Assembly (NCBI GenBank): GCA_041390365.1
Contig: JAWKQB010000003.1
Location: 868,001-932,000 of the forward strand
DNA: 64,000 bases
From: Syntrophotaleaceae bacterium
Lineage (GTDB): Bacteria; Desulfobacterota; Desulfuromonadia; Desulfuromonadales; Syntrophotaleaceae
Direction of reading: 5' to 3'
Shown: piece after piece, positions 23,784-31,861 of the stretch
Layout: every line of letters begins with the position of its first letter
Numbering within the stretch: the stretch's first letter is position 1
The notes under the pieces: generated by a model
Told to the model about the DNA's origin: nothing
The model's database searches: none
The model's input: only the letters and a program-made list of their open reading frames with translations
Translations under genes and position numbers: made by a program

Positions 23784-24231
23784 ATGCGCCCTGGCGTGTA
23801 TTTATGCGCCAATTTATACGCCATGGCGCAAGGCTTATGGCGGGGAGGGCAACCGCCGAACGGCCCGCAGTCGCCCGAGTTCGAGACCAACGAGGACCTC
23901 ACATCCTTTCTGATCCGCCGGCCGGTGAACGAGCGGGCGGACCAGGGGCTTGCGGGGGTGGTCGGGACCAAGTTGGGCACCAAGTTGGGCACCAAGTTGG
24001 AACTAAGTCGAGATCATGCGTAACTGCCTTGAAAGTAAAGCAATAGCGGATATCATGGCGATTGCCGGAAGGGCAGACCGCACCAAGTTCAGGGACCAAG
24101 TGCTGAATCCTTCGCTGGAGGAGGGGCTCGTCGAAATGACCATCTCGGACAAGCCGCGCAGCAGCAAACAGCGCTACCGCCTGACTGACAAGGGCAGACA
24201 GGTGCTGGAAGGGGCGGGGGAGTCGGAGTGA
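23784..24231 (+). pseudogene. AlbA_2-type ATPase gene, 3' fragment
   Basis: SPEFETNEDLTSFLIRRPVN (from about 23877) is the end of the ATPase domain of an AlbA_2 protein. It is followed by GTKLGTKLGTKL, encoded by a tandem ACCAAGTTGGGC repeat, and then, after a frameshift near 24016, by a winged-helix tail (CLESKAIADIMAIAGRADRT, KFRDQVLNPSLEEGLVE). Neither open frame is a whole protein. The fragment matches the missing part of the gene at 21558. Confidence 0.65.
23968..24001 (+). repeat. 12-bp tandem repeat (three copies)
   Basis: ACCAAGTTGGGC is repeated about three times, giving the peptide GTKL repeated in the ATPase fragment. Similar short repeats at this place in related proteins suggest slippage. 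Confidence 0.8.
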
Positions 24232-24381
24232 GAAAATAACACCATGCCGGAAGAGCCTGCCGTGAACCTGACTGAAGCCCGCATGGGGTAAAAATGTCTT
24301 TTCGATCATAGTAACAACTATTTGATATGGCCGGCCTGGCGCGGAGCGTGGCCAGACGAGTCCGGTGTCACCGAGCAACGC

Positions 24382-25227
24382 CTAGCGCAGCTGTATGACC
24401 TTCGCTGTTTCCCCCGCCTGGCCAATGATGCGCAGAATCTCCCGCTCCACCGCCTCATACAACTGCCGCAGCTCGTCGTAGTAGCGCCTTTTGTCGTAGT
24501 GGGTGCGGATCACGGATCTGTCCTTGCGGGCCTGGGCCTTGTTGATAATCAGGTCGGAGTAGCCAAGCCCCTTCGACAGGGTGGTGAAGGTTCGGCGCAG
24601 GTCGCGAGGCTGCCACTTCTCCAGGCCGAAATACTGGTGCTGCTTTCTGACGAACCTGGACAAGCGGTTTTCCGGCAGGGCCCGGTCTGGGTCCGAGGCC
24701 AGGGTGAATATGAAACCCGTCTCCCCCGGCGTTCCAAGGATGCCGAGCGCCGTTTCGGTCAGGTAGCAGTCGAGGGTCACGTCGGTCTTCGTCACCTCCT
24801 CGCTGAGCGTCCACCAACTGCCGTTGATATCCTCCCAGCGCATGTTGCAGATCTCACCCGGCCTGGCACCCGTCAGGATGCACAGCAGCAGGATTCTGGC
24901 CTCGGCCTGTTCTTCCTGTTCGGTCAGTTGCTTCCACAGCGTCTGGATCTCCACATGGCGCGGTTTTTCGGGCGACGCATCTTTCTGCTCCGGTTCGGTC
25001 AGGACGCGGTCGCGGGGTTTCTCCTCGTACTTGCGCATCATGGCGCAAGGATTGTAGAGGACCAGTCCTTGCGACAGGGCCCAGTTGAACAGCCGACTGC
25101 AGGACGCCAGGGTGCGATTGGCCTGGACGATCTTGCCGCGCTTGAAGATCTTGCCGATGATCTCGGCGATATCCTCGAAATTTACGCTGAGAGTTCCAGT
25201 GGGATTCGAAGCGGAGCGAGCGCTGAC
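24382..25227 (-). pseudogene. Tyrosine integrase remnant, 5' truncated
   Basis: Open on the minus strand from just after a TAA (25228-25230) to the stop at 24382, about 280 codons, but without the N-terminal arm-binding domain. The catalytic domain is recognisable: Arg in LTGARPGEICNMRWED, RDLRRTF where the usual HxxR has Arg instead of His, and a Tyr in HYDKRRYYDE. The His/Trp box is not clear (INKAQARKD). Truncation plus the altered His make it inactive. Like the intact int, its 5' end faces the right edge of its island. Confidence 0.8.
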
Positions 25228-25242
25228 TTAATAGATTGAAAA

Positions 25243-25275
25243 AGGGCTCAGTCGGAAACGGCTGGGCCTTTTTTT
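25243..25275 (+). terminator. tRNA-Ser-style terminator at the right island edge
   Basis: GGGCTCAGTCG, loop GAAA, CGGCTGGGCC followed by a run of seven T. It matches the hairpin at 7533 apart from the loop and may be the native tRNA-Ser terminator displaced by 25 kb. Confidence 0.8.
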
Positions 25276-25442
25276 GCTCAAATTGGGCGTATTTGGAATG
25301 GTGAGGTCAACTGTGGCGAAATTTGAAGTAGTCTCTATTCCTGGCGAGTTTGATGGTTGTGTCTGATGACCGGATACGAACAAAGTGGCCCACCTTATGC
25401 ATATCAATGAGTTGTGAAAAAGGACAGCGAAAGGAGAAATTC

Positions 25443-25781
25443 ATGAGCCATGACCTCTCCCGGGCGGCCGTGATGCGTATTGAGAAAGGCGAGGAGATGT
25501 TGGGTGGGTGGGTCAGCGAGCAGATTCCTCAGGTGGGGATTTACAAAGTGCTTGCAAAAAAGAAAACGGACGGGATTATCGAGTGGGCGCACTTTGTCCA
25601 ACGGGATAATGGGTTGAAGGACAGGGTGATTCGCGGTGAAGCTAAGAATCATCAGGAATTCGATGCGGTGCTGGAGACCATAAAAAAAACACTCCGGCGA
25701 ATCTATGGAGTCAGCCTGCAGGCTGCCGATTACGATATCCGGAATCCAGACGGAAAAAAGGTTACCGGCAGCAAACACTAG
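25443..25781 (+). CDS. Hypothetical protein (112 aa)
   Basis: The start at 25443 is chosen for its GAAAGGAG site; the frame is open further upstream. 112 residues, soluble and basic (AVMRIEKGEEMLGGWVSEQI, YKVLAKKKTDGIIEWAHFVQ, LETIKKTLRRIYGVSL). No family recognised. First gene beyond the islands, so probably part of the native chromosome. Confidence 0.65.
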   Translation: MSHDLSRAAVMRIEKGEEMLGGWVSEQIPQVGIYKVLAKKKTDGIIEWAHFVQRDNGLKDRVIRGEAKNHQEFDAVLETIKKTLRRIYGVSLQAADYDIRNPDGKKVTGSKH

Positions 25782-26038
25782 TATTTTTTATAATCACCTT
25801 TCCTTCCTGCCCTTTCTGGTTCTTCTGTTAAAATAATGGCTTTGCACGACGGCAAGGCCCTCCTCTCTGAATCTTGCCTGAGCCTGCATATTGACTGCCC
25901 TGCCGTTTGAAGCTTTTCTGCTTGGCCAATCAGATGAATGCTCTCCCGATCAAGGTATAATTTGCCGTGTCCGGTTCAGAGAAAGAAATTGGAGTGCGCA
26001 AGCTGCAGCCGGCCGGACCGTTTTAAAGGAGCTTTCTG

Positions 26039-26518
26039 GTGGAATTTCTCCTCTGGTCATTGGCCATCCTCTTGGTTCTGTCGGGTATTGCCGGCATGGT
26101 GCTGCCAGCTCTGCCAGGACCTCCGTTGCTGTTTTTCGGGCTGTTATGCGCTGCCTGGGCCGAGGATTTTGCCTTTGTTGGATGGCGTACGCTGACCCTT
26201 CTTGGCGTCATGGCCCTGTTGGCAGTTCTGGCCGATTTTATTGCAGGAATGTTTGGCGCCAGGCATTACGGATCTTCTAACAGGGCCATGATCGGGGCCG
26301 CCATTGGGGCGGTTGCTGGCATTTTTTTCGGTCTGCCGGGGCTGCTGCTGGGTCCTTTCATTGGCGCCATGGCTGGTGAATTGACTGCCCGCAACGATCT
26401 GCGGACGGCGAGTCGGGCCGGTATCGGAGCGCTCATCGGCTTGGCTGTGGGGACCGCTGCCAAGATGGCTCTGGCCTTCGCCATGATTGGTCTTTTCCTG
26501 GCGGTCCGGCTGTTCTGA
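26039..26518 (+). CDS. DUF456 family membrane protein
   Basis: 159 residues, GTG start preceded by AAAGGAG. Four or more hydrophobic segments (LLWSLAILLVLSGIAGMVLP, TLLGVMALLAVLADFIAGMF, AAIGAVAGIFFGLPGLLLGP, MALAFAMIGLFLAVRLF) with glycine-rich repeats and the family motif ALPGPPLLFFGLL. An inner-membrane protein of unknown function, about the usual length for DUF456. The upstream 257 bp contains a -10-like TATAAT (about 25956) but no convincing -35. Confidence 0.85.
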   Translation: MEFLLWSLAILLVLSGIAGMVLPALPGPPLLFFGLLCAAWAEDFAFVGWRTLTLLGVMALLAVLADFIAGMFGARHYGSSNRAMIGAAIGAVAGIFFGLPGLLLGPFIGAMAGELTARNDLRTASRAGIGALIGLAVGTAAKMALAFAMIGLFLAVRLF

Positions 26519-26898
26519 TGCCGAACTACCCGCAGGCATGCGGGCCCGGGGTCCGCCATTGTTTGTCCTTCAGGAATGCATATCTATCGACGGCCGGGCA
26601 GTCCTCAGGGGGAGATTGACGGAAGCCCGGCCAGGGTTTATAGTATCCGACCATAACATATGGGGATTGTTGACAAAATATAATCTTTGTACTATTTGTT
26701 AAAAATTCTGTTTCAACAATCAATGCCCGGCATCCATAAGGGTGCTGGAAGTGTCGGTTTTTTGAGACGAGGGAATCCGTCGGGAAGACGGCCAGGATTG
26801 GCGGCAGGGCGTGTTCAATTACGGCCTCCTGCCTCTGTTTCAAGCAGATCAATAACCTTTATAATTCTTTATTTGCACATAAAACAGGAGGTTCTTCC
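26519..26898. other. Intergenic region upstream of shc, with candidate promoter
   Basis: No convincing gene. A promoter-like pair TTGACA (26670-26675) and TATTTG (26693-26698), spaced 17 bp, would give a leader of about 190 nt before the cyclase. I see no riboswitch consensus in the leader. Confidence 0.45.
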
Positions 26899-29001
26899 TT
26901 GAACGTCATTCGGCAGTTTAAGAAAGATCTCAATGCCGAGACCAGACTGGAGGCCGGTATCGAGAGTGCCATTGACTGGTTGTCTCGTCACCGGGAGCCG
27001 GAGGGTTTCTGGGTGGGCAGGCTGGAGTCCAATTCCTGTATTGAGGCGGAATGGATTCTGGCCATGCATTTTCTGGGCGTCAAGGATGATCCCAAGTTCG
27101 AGGGTGTCGTTCGTGCCATTCTGAATGAACAGCGGGCCGACGGATCCTGGGAAGTTTACTACAATGCTCCTGCCGGAGACATCAACGCCACCGTTGAATG
27201 CTATGCCGCACTGCGGGCTGCCGGCTTCGATCCTGATAGCGAGCCTCTGAGCAAGGCTCGAAAATGGATTTTCGATCACGGTGGCCTGAAAAACGTCAGG
27301 GTTTTTACCCGTTACTGGCTGGCTCTGATCGGGGAATGGCCGTGGGAAAGAACTCCTGCTCTGGCGCCGGAAATCATCTACCTGCCCTCCTGGTGTCCCC
27401 TCAATATCTACGATTTTGCCAGCTGGGCCCGCGCCACGCTGGTTCCTCTTTCCATCCTGTCCATCAGGCAGCCGGTGCGGCCCCTGCCTGCCGGCCGCCG
27501 GCTCGATGAGCTGTTTCCGGGAGGGCGTGAAAAGGCCGATTACAGCCTGCCCGACGACCGGCAAGGGCTGGCGGAAAAGTTTTTCCTGCTCGTGGACTGG
27601 ATGCTCAAAAGGTATAACAAATTGCCCGCCCGGTTCGGGAGGGAAAGGGCGGTTCGATTGTGCCTCGAATGGATCGTCCGCCATCAGGATTACGATGGCG
27701 GATGGGGCGGCATCCAGCCGCCTCTCATCTATTCTTTGCTCGCCCTGCATGTCGAGGGGTATGCCCTTGATCATCCGGTGGTCAGCAACGGCCTGAATGC
27801 CTTCAATCCGCCCTGGGCCTACGAAAAGAATGGCGGAACCTACCTCCAGTGCAGCGAGTCCCCGATTTGGGACACCCTCTTCTCCCTGTTGGCCTTGTAC
27901 GAATGCGGGCGGGATCAGCAGAAAGCGCCGATGATGGAGACGGCCCTGGAGTGGATTCTCGCCAAACAGATTACCACCGGAGGCGACTGGCAGGTCAAGG
28001 TTAAAGGGGTTCGCCCGGGAGGCTGGGCTTTCGAGCGGGCCAACACCCATTTCCCTGATGTCGATGACACCGCGCTTGCCCTGCTGGTGCTGAGTACGGC
28101 CCGCCGCTTTTCCGATAATCCGGCCCGCATCGAGACGGCCCTGCGCCGGGGCGAGGAGTGGCTCCTCGGCATGCAGTCGTCCAATGGCGGCTGGGGTGCC
28201 TTTGACCGCGACAACAACAGCATCATTGTGACCAAAATCCCCTTTGCCGATTTTGGTGAAATGCTCGATCCTCCGAGTGTCGACGTGACCGCCCATGTTG
28301 TTGAGGCTCTGGCAGCCCTTGGCCGTGACATGGGTGATCCGGTCATTGTCAGGGCTTTGGCCTATATCAAGCGGGAGCAGGAGCCCCGAGGAAGCTGGTT
28401 TGGCCGTTGGGGTGTCAACCACATCTACGGCACGGCCGCGGTGTTGCCTGCCTTGCGGGCCATCGGAGAGGATATGACCGCACCCTATGTTCGCAGGGCG
28501 GTCGATTGGCTGATTCGGCACCAGAATGCCGATGGGGGCTGGGGAGAAACCTGTGCCTCCTACATGGATGATCATCTGCGAGGCGAGGGAAAGAGCACGG
28601 CCTCCCAGACCGCCTGGGCTCTTCTTGGACTGCTGGCTGTCGGCTCCCACGATTGCGATGAGTTTATCCGTCGTGGAATCGGGTTTCTCCTGAGCCGGCA
28701 GGAGAACGGTACATGGGACGAACCTCACTACACGGGAACCGGTTTCCCGGGTTACGGAGTGGGAGAGCGTACCAATCTGAAAAAGCCTGGTGCGGGTCTC
28801 TCCCAGGGAGTCGAGCTGGCTCGAGGGTTCATGATCAATTACAACATGTATCGTCATTACTTTCCCTTGCTTGCCATGGCGAGGGCCCGAAAGCATTCAG
28901 ATCGGGGCGGTAAGTCCGACAGTGACCAGAAAAGGGGGATTAACCCCGTTCCCCAGGAAAACCTTATCGGCAATTTTGCCAGGAAGACCCTGGCCGGATG
29001 A
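26899..29001 (+). CDS. shc: Squalene-hopene cyclase
   Basis: 700 residues, TTG start after an AGGAGG site. It cyclises squalene to hopene, the core of hopanoid membrane lipids, as a monotopic membrane enzyme. The catalytic DXDD is seen as HFPDVDDTALALL (Asp 387-390 region). QW repeats are numerous (ANGAWE-like segments such as RADGSWEVYYN, DYDGGWGGIQP, SNGGWGAFDRDN, NADGGWGETCAS, QENGTWDEPHYTG). Length is at the upper end of the family norm. The gene stands alone, ended by a hairpin terminator. Confidence 0.95.
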   Translation: MNVIRQFKKDLNAETRLEAGIESAIDWLSRHREPEGFWVGRLESNSCIEAEWILAMHFLGVKDDPKFEGVVRAILNEQRADGSWEVYYNAPAGDINATVECYAALRAAGFDPDSEPLSKARKWIFDHGGLKNVRVFTRYWLALIGEWPWERTPALAPEIIYLPSWCPLNIYDFASWARATLVPLSILSIRQPVRPLPAGRRLDELFPGGREKADYSLPDDRQGLAEKFFLLVDWMLKRYNKLPARFGRERAVRLCLEWIVRHQDYDGGWGGIQPPLIYSLLALHVEGYALDHPVVSNGLNAFNPPWAYEKNGGTYLQCSESPIWDTLFSLLALYECGRDQQKAPMMETALEWILAKQITTGGDWQVKVKGVRPGGWAFERANTHFPDVDDTALALLVLSTARRFSDNPARIETALRRGEEWLLGMQSSNGGWGAFDRDNNSIIVTKIPFADFGEMLDPPSVDVTAHVVEALAALGRDMGDPVIVRALAYIKREQEPRGSWFGRWGVNHIYGTAAVLPALRAIGEDMTAPYVRRAVDWLIRHQNADGGWGETCASYMDDHLRGEGKSTASQTAWALLGLLAVGSHDCDEFIRRGIGFLLSRQENGTWDEPHYTGTGFPGYGVGERTNLKKPGAGLSQGVELARGFMINYNMYRHYFPLLAMARARKHSDRGGKSDSDQKRGINPVPQENLIGNFARKTLAG

Positions 29002-29026
29002 CATTCCCGCCATTTTCACAGGAAGC

Positions 29027-29070
29027 AAAGCCGCCGCGCATCTGGAATGCCGGCGGTTTTGTTTTTTTAA
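29027..29070 (+). terminator. Terminator of shc
   Basis: Stem CCGCCG (29031-29036) with CGGCGG (29051-29056), extended by AAAG/TTTT, followed by a T-rich run GTTTTTTT. Confidence 0.7.
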
Positions 29071-29158
29071 CGGGACTCGAAAGAAAGAGCCCTTCAAACG
29101 TTGAAGAAATCAGGATTAGGCGTTAAATTGACAGCAAAAAGTTTATTTCAGGAAAAGC

Positions 29159-30649
29159 ATGGGATCGAAAGACAGCGAACAGAAACAGCAATTACGGTTG
29201 CCCAGCGAAATTCAGGCGGGCGGACTGCCGGTCAAAGCTCCCGATCTGATTGTCGTCGGGCCTGTCGGTGCAAAATGGCAAGTGCTCAATGTGTCAGGGG
29301 GGCTGGCCGAATGGCTGAACATATCACCCGACGATTCCCGGGGCAGGTTTTTGGCCAGCCTGTTCCCCGAAACGGTTCCCCCCTTGGAGGATCTGGCCCG
29401 AGAGGTCGCCGACCGGGACCAGGCCCTCAATGACATCCGTGTACGTTTCGGGGATTCCCTGGTACTGTGCGCCGAGGTGGTTCCCGGAGGCCTCACCGAA
29501 GATCTGCGTAAGCGGGTAGTGGCCTTCAATTTCAGCCGGCCGCCGGCTGCAGAAGAGGAACCGGTGGCCCAATTTGGAATGGTGGGCATCAGTCCGGCTA
29601 TTCGCGAAGTTTTCCGCAAGATTTCCCTGTATGCTCCCTCCGATGCCGCTGTTGTTGTCACCGGCGAAACCGGTACCGGCAAGGAGCTTGTGGCCCGGGG
29701 CCTGCACGACCGCAGCCTGCGCAATGACGGACCTTTCGTGGCAGTGAACTGTTCGGCTATTTCCGAGGAACTGCTCGAATCGGAGTTGTTCGGACATGAA
29801 AAGGGGGCTTTTACCGGAGCATTGCGCAGGCATCAGGGACGCTTCGAGCGGGCCGACGGCGGCACCCTTTTTCTTGACGAAATCGGCGATATGCCGATGC
29901 ACACCCAGGCCAAGTTGCTGCGTGTGCTGGAGGAGGGGACTGTAGAGCGTATCGGGGCCGAACATGAAACCCGGGTCGACGTGCGCATCGTGGCCGCCAC
30001 CAATCTGCAGTTGGAAAAAGCCGTCGGGCAGGGGCGGTTCCGCGCGGACCTTTACCATCGGTTGTCGGTGCTGCGCATTCACCTGCCTCCCCTCAGGGAG
30101 CGTCCCGAGGATATTCCTGCCCTTGTGGATCATTTTCTGCGCATGTTCAGTCGAAAATACAATCGCCGCATATACCGATTGACCCCGGAAGCCATCGAAC
30201 TCCTTCAGGCCTATTTATGGCCCGGCAATGTCCGGGAGCTGCGTAATGTTCTGGAGCGGGTTTTTGTCGAAACCCGGTCCGATGTTATCGGAGGGAGGGC
30301 CTTTCGTGAGTGGATACTGGAACGGCAGGATTTCGAGCCGGGGTCCTGGGAACGCTACCCCTCACGGATCAATCCCGGCCCGGCATTGGTCATGTCCTGG
30401 CCCCTGGCTGAAGACCAGCGGAATCTGAACGGGCAGGGTCAGGTGCTGGAGGCCGAGTTCTCCCCGGTGCCCGCTCGGCGGCGGCGATCAACGATTCCTC
30501 TCTGTCTGTCCCACGATGAAATCAAAAGGGCTTTTCGCGCGGCGCAGGGCAATCTGAGCTCCGCCGCCCGCATGTTGGGAGTGCATCGTGCCTCTCTCTA
30601 CAGATATCTGAAAAAGCTCGGCTTGTCCCGGCAGGACCTGGAACTCTGA
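29159..30649 (+). CDS. Sigma-54-dependent transcriptional activator
   Basis: 496 residues. The N-terminal 135 residues resemble a PAS-type sensor (GAKWQVLNVSGGLAEWLNIS, RVRFGDSLVLCAEVVPGG). The central AAA+ domain has Walker A GETGTGKELVARGLH, the sigma-54 contact loop GAFTGA (about residue 217) and Walker B DGGTLFLDEIGDM. The C-terminal Fis-type HTH is KRAFRAAQGNLSSAARMLGV followed by HRASLYRYLKKLGL. It activates RpoN-dependent promoters. It sits upstream of the Hsp20-ClpB cluster; two direct repeats at 30665 and 30698 could be its binding sites. The sensed signal is unknown. Confidence 0.92.
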   Translation: MGSKDSEQKQQLRLPSEIQAGGLPVKAPDLIVVGPVGAKWQVLNVSGGLAEWLNISPDDSRGRFLASLFPETVPPLEDLAREVADRDQALNDIRVRFGDSLVLCAEVVPGGLTEDLRKRVVAFNFSRPPAAEEEPVAQFGMVGISPAIREVFRKISLYAPSDAAVVVTGETGTGKELVARGLHDRSLRNDGPFVAVNCSAISEELLESELFGHEKGAFTGALRRHQGRFERADGGTLFLDEIGDMPMHTQAKLLRVLEEGTVERIGAEHETRVDVRIVAATNLQLEKAVGQGRFRADLYHRLSVLRIHLPPLRERPEDIPALVDHFLRMFSRKYNRRIYRLTPEAIELLQAYLWPGNVRELRNVLERVFVETRSDVIGGRAFREWILERQDFEPGSWERYPSRINPGPALVMSWPLAEDQRNLNGQGQVLEAEFSPVPARRRRSTIPLCLSHDEIKRAFRAAQGNLSSAARMLGVHRASLYRYLKKLGLSRQDLEL

Positions 30650-30664
30650 TTATTTTCCAAAAGC

Positions 30665-30708
30665 GACGTCGCAAGTGCAGCCAAGATACACTTTTGAGAC
30701 GTCGCAAG
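30665..30708. promoter_or_regulatory. Two GACGTCGCAAG direct repeats
   Basis: GACGTCGCAAG occurs at 30665-30675 and 30698-30708, 33 bp apart (three helical turns), between the activator and the first hsp20. Such spacing fits an upstream activator site. I could not find a convincing -24/-12 element before hsp20. Confidence 0.45.
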
Positions 30709-30838
30709 CTGTCCCATCTGTTTCGGCCAATCATCCAACTCATTGATATCGCTTTAAAATTTTATTTATCAGGTTTGGTATACTGCTTGATATGTAAAAA
30801 GGCGTATGCAGCGGGAAACTAACAAAGGAGGATGAAAA

Positions 30839-31285
30839 ATGGCCAACTGGGATCTTTTCAGGGAATTCGACAAGGTTCAACGTCAGATCGATGAGGTTTT
30901 GAGAGGCTTCGGTGCCAGAAAGTTTTTTGATCAGACTTTTATGCCGGGACCGGAGTTTCAACGAGCCCCCCGTATCAACCTGGTCGATGTCGGTGATACG
31001 TTCAAGGTATCGGCCTTGCTGCCCGGGGTTGCGGTGGACGATCTGGAGATGACTGTTCAGACCAATACCCTGACCCTGTCAGGGGAACGCAAGGAGGAAG
31101 TCGTCGAAGGCGCCACATGGCATCGTAAGGAACGGGGTGGCGGAAAATTCCTCCGTACCATCGAACTGCCGGTGGATATCGATACGGACAAAGTTACCGC
31201 AGAATATCGCGAGGGGATTCTTCACATCACCCTGCCCAAGGCGGAGGCCGCCAAACCCAGGCGGATCGAGGTGAAAGCCCTTTGA
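30839..31285 (+). CDS. Hsp20 small heat-shock protein
   Basis: 148 residues. An alpha-crystallin domain occupies about 45-140 (PRINLVDVGDTFKVSALLPG, QTNTLTLSGERKEEVVEG, ELPVDIDTDKVTAEYREGIL, ITLPKAEAAKPRRIEV). An ATP-independent holdase that keeps unfolded clients for ClpB/DnaK. It is followed 44 bp later by a second Hsp20 and then clpB, a chaperone unit. AAAGGAGG precedes the start. Confidence 0.93.
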   Translation: MANWDLFREFDKVQRQIDEVLRGFGARKFFDQTFMPGPEFQRAPRINLVDVGDTFKVSALLPGVAVDDLEMTVQTNTLTLSGERKEEVVEGATWHRKERGGGKFLRTIELPVDIDTDKVTAEYREGILHITLPKAEAAKPRRIEVKAL

Positions 31286-31328
31286 GTTAAAACTTAACTG
31301 AATGAAATAGGGAATAAAGGAGCACATC

Positions 31329-31730
31329 ATGACAGAGAGGAATACGGCATTCGTAAACAACAGGGATAAAGATGCGAGCGGGCGGGAAGAAACGCGCCCC
31401 CGCAACAGTTACCTCAGCCCGGCCGTTGATATCTATGAAACGGAAGAGGCCCTTGTATTCACGGCGGATCTGCCGGGCATGCCCAAAGAGGCGGTGAACA
31501 TCCACGTCGAAAAAGGAATTCTCACCATACAAGGCCAGGTTGCAGAACAGGAGCAGGGGGAAAGGCTCATTGGTGAATTCGCAGCAGGGCCCTACTATCG
31601 CCAATTTCGGATTCCGGACACCGTAGATCCATCCAAAGCTGGTGCCGAATTCAAAAACGGCGTCTTGACACTGACCCTGCCGAGGGCGGAAAAAGCCAAA
31701 CCCAGGCGGATCGAAATCTCCACCTCCTGA
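31329..31730 (+). CDS. Hsp20 small heat-shock protein, second copy
   Basis: 133 residues with an alpha-crystallin domain (PAVDIYETEEALVFTADLPG, NIHVEKGILTIQGQVAEQ, FRIPDTVDPSKAGAEFKNGV, LTLPRAEKAKPRRIEIS). It differs clearly from its neighbour in the N-terminal arm (TERNTAFVNNRDKDASGRE), so the two may form mixed or specialised oligomers. Good AAAGGAG ribosome-binding site. Located between the first hsp20 and clpB on the same strand. Confidence 0.92.
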   Translation: MTERNTAFVNNRDKDASGREETRPRNSYLSPAVDIYETEEALVFTADLPGMPKEAVNIHVEKGILTIQGQVAEQEQGERLIGEFAAGPYYRQFRIPDTVDPSKAGAEFKNGVLTLTLPRAEKAKPRRIEISTS

Positions 31731-31861
31731 TGCCTCTCGGACGCCCCCCCCAAGCCTCTTTTCGAAGACGGCGAGGGGGGAAGGAGACGAGGAGTGCTGT
31801 AAAAGGTTGAATGTAAAGATCGGGAAGGACGGATCCTCCCGGAAAAGGATAGGGAAGCGCT

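Larger units (their letters stand above)
7521..25235. mobile_element. Second, partly decayed genomic island with defence cargo
   Basis: This 17.7-kb region lies between attR of the first element and a truncated integrase whose 5' end faces the right edge, the same orientation as the intact int of element 1. Both edges carry a look-alike terminator (7533 and 25243). Cargo is a group II intron plus mostly restriction, TIR, TA-like and ATPase genes. A degenerate T-arm-like GTGGGATTCGAA at about 25199-25210 may be the worn attR. Boundaries are inferred rather than proven by intact repeats. Confidence 0.6.

Noticed and set aside
24016..24231. A separate 71-aa winged-helix gene
   Set aside because: It matches the C-terminal tail of AlbA_2-type ATPases and overlaps a frameshift of the upstream fragment, so it is treated as part of a pseudogene.
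26699..26898. Riboswitch in the shc leader
   Set aside because: I found no cyclic-di-GMP, cobalamin or other consensus core, only GC-rich unstructured-looking sequence.
26869..28896. A 675-codon open frame antisense to shc
   Set aside because: Shadow of the squalene-hopene cyclase, which has its DXDD and QW repeats; no ribosome-binding site or known domain on the other strand.
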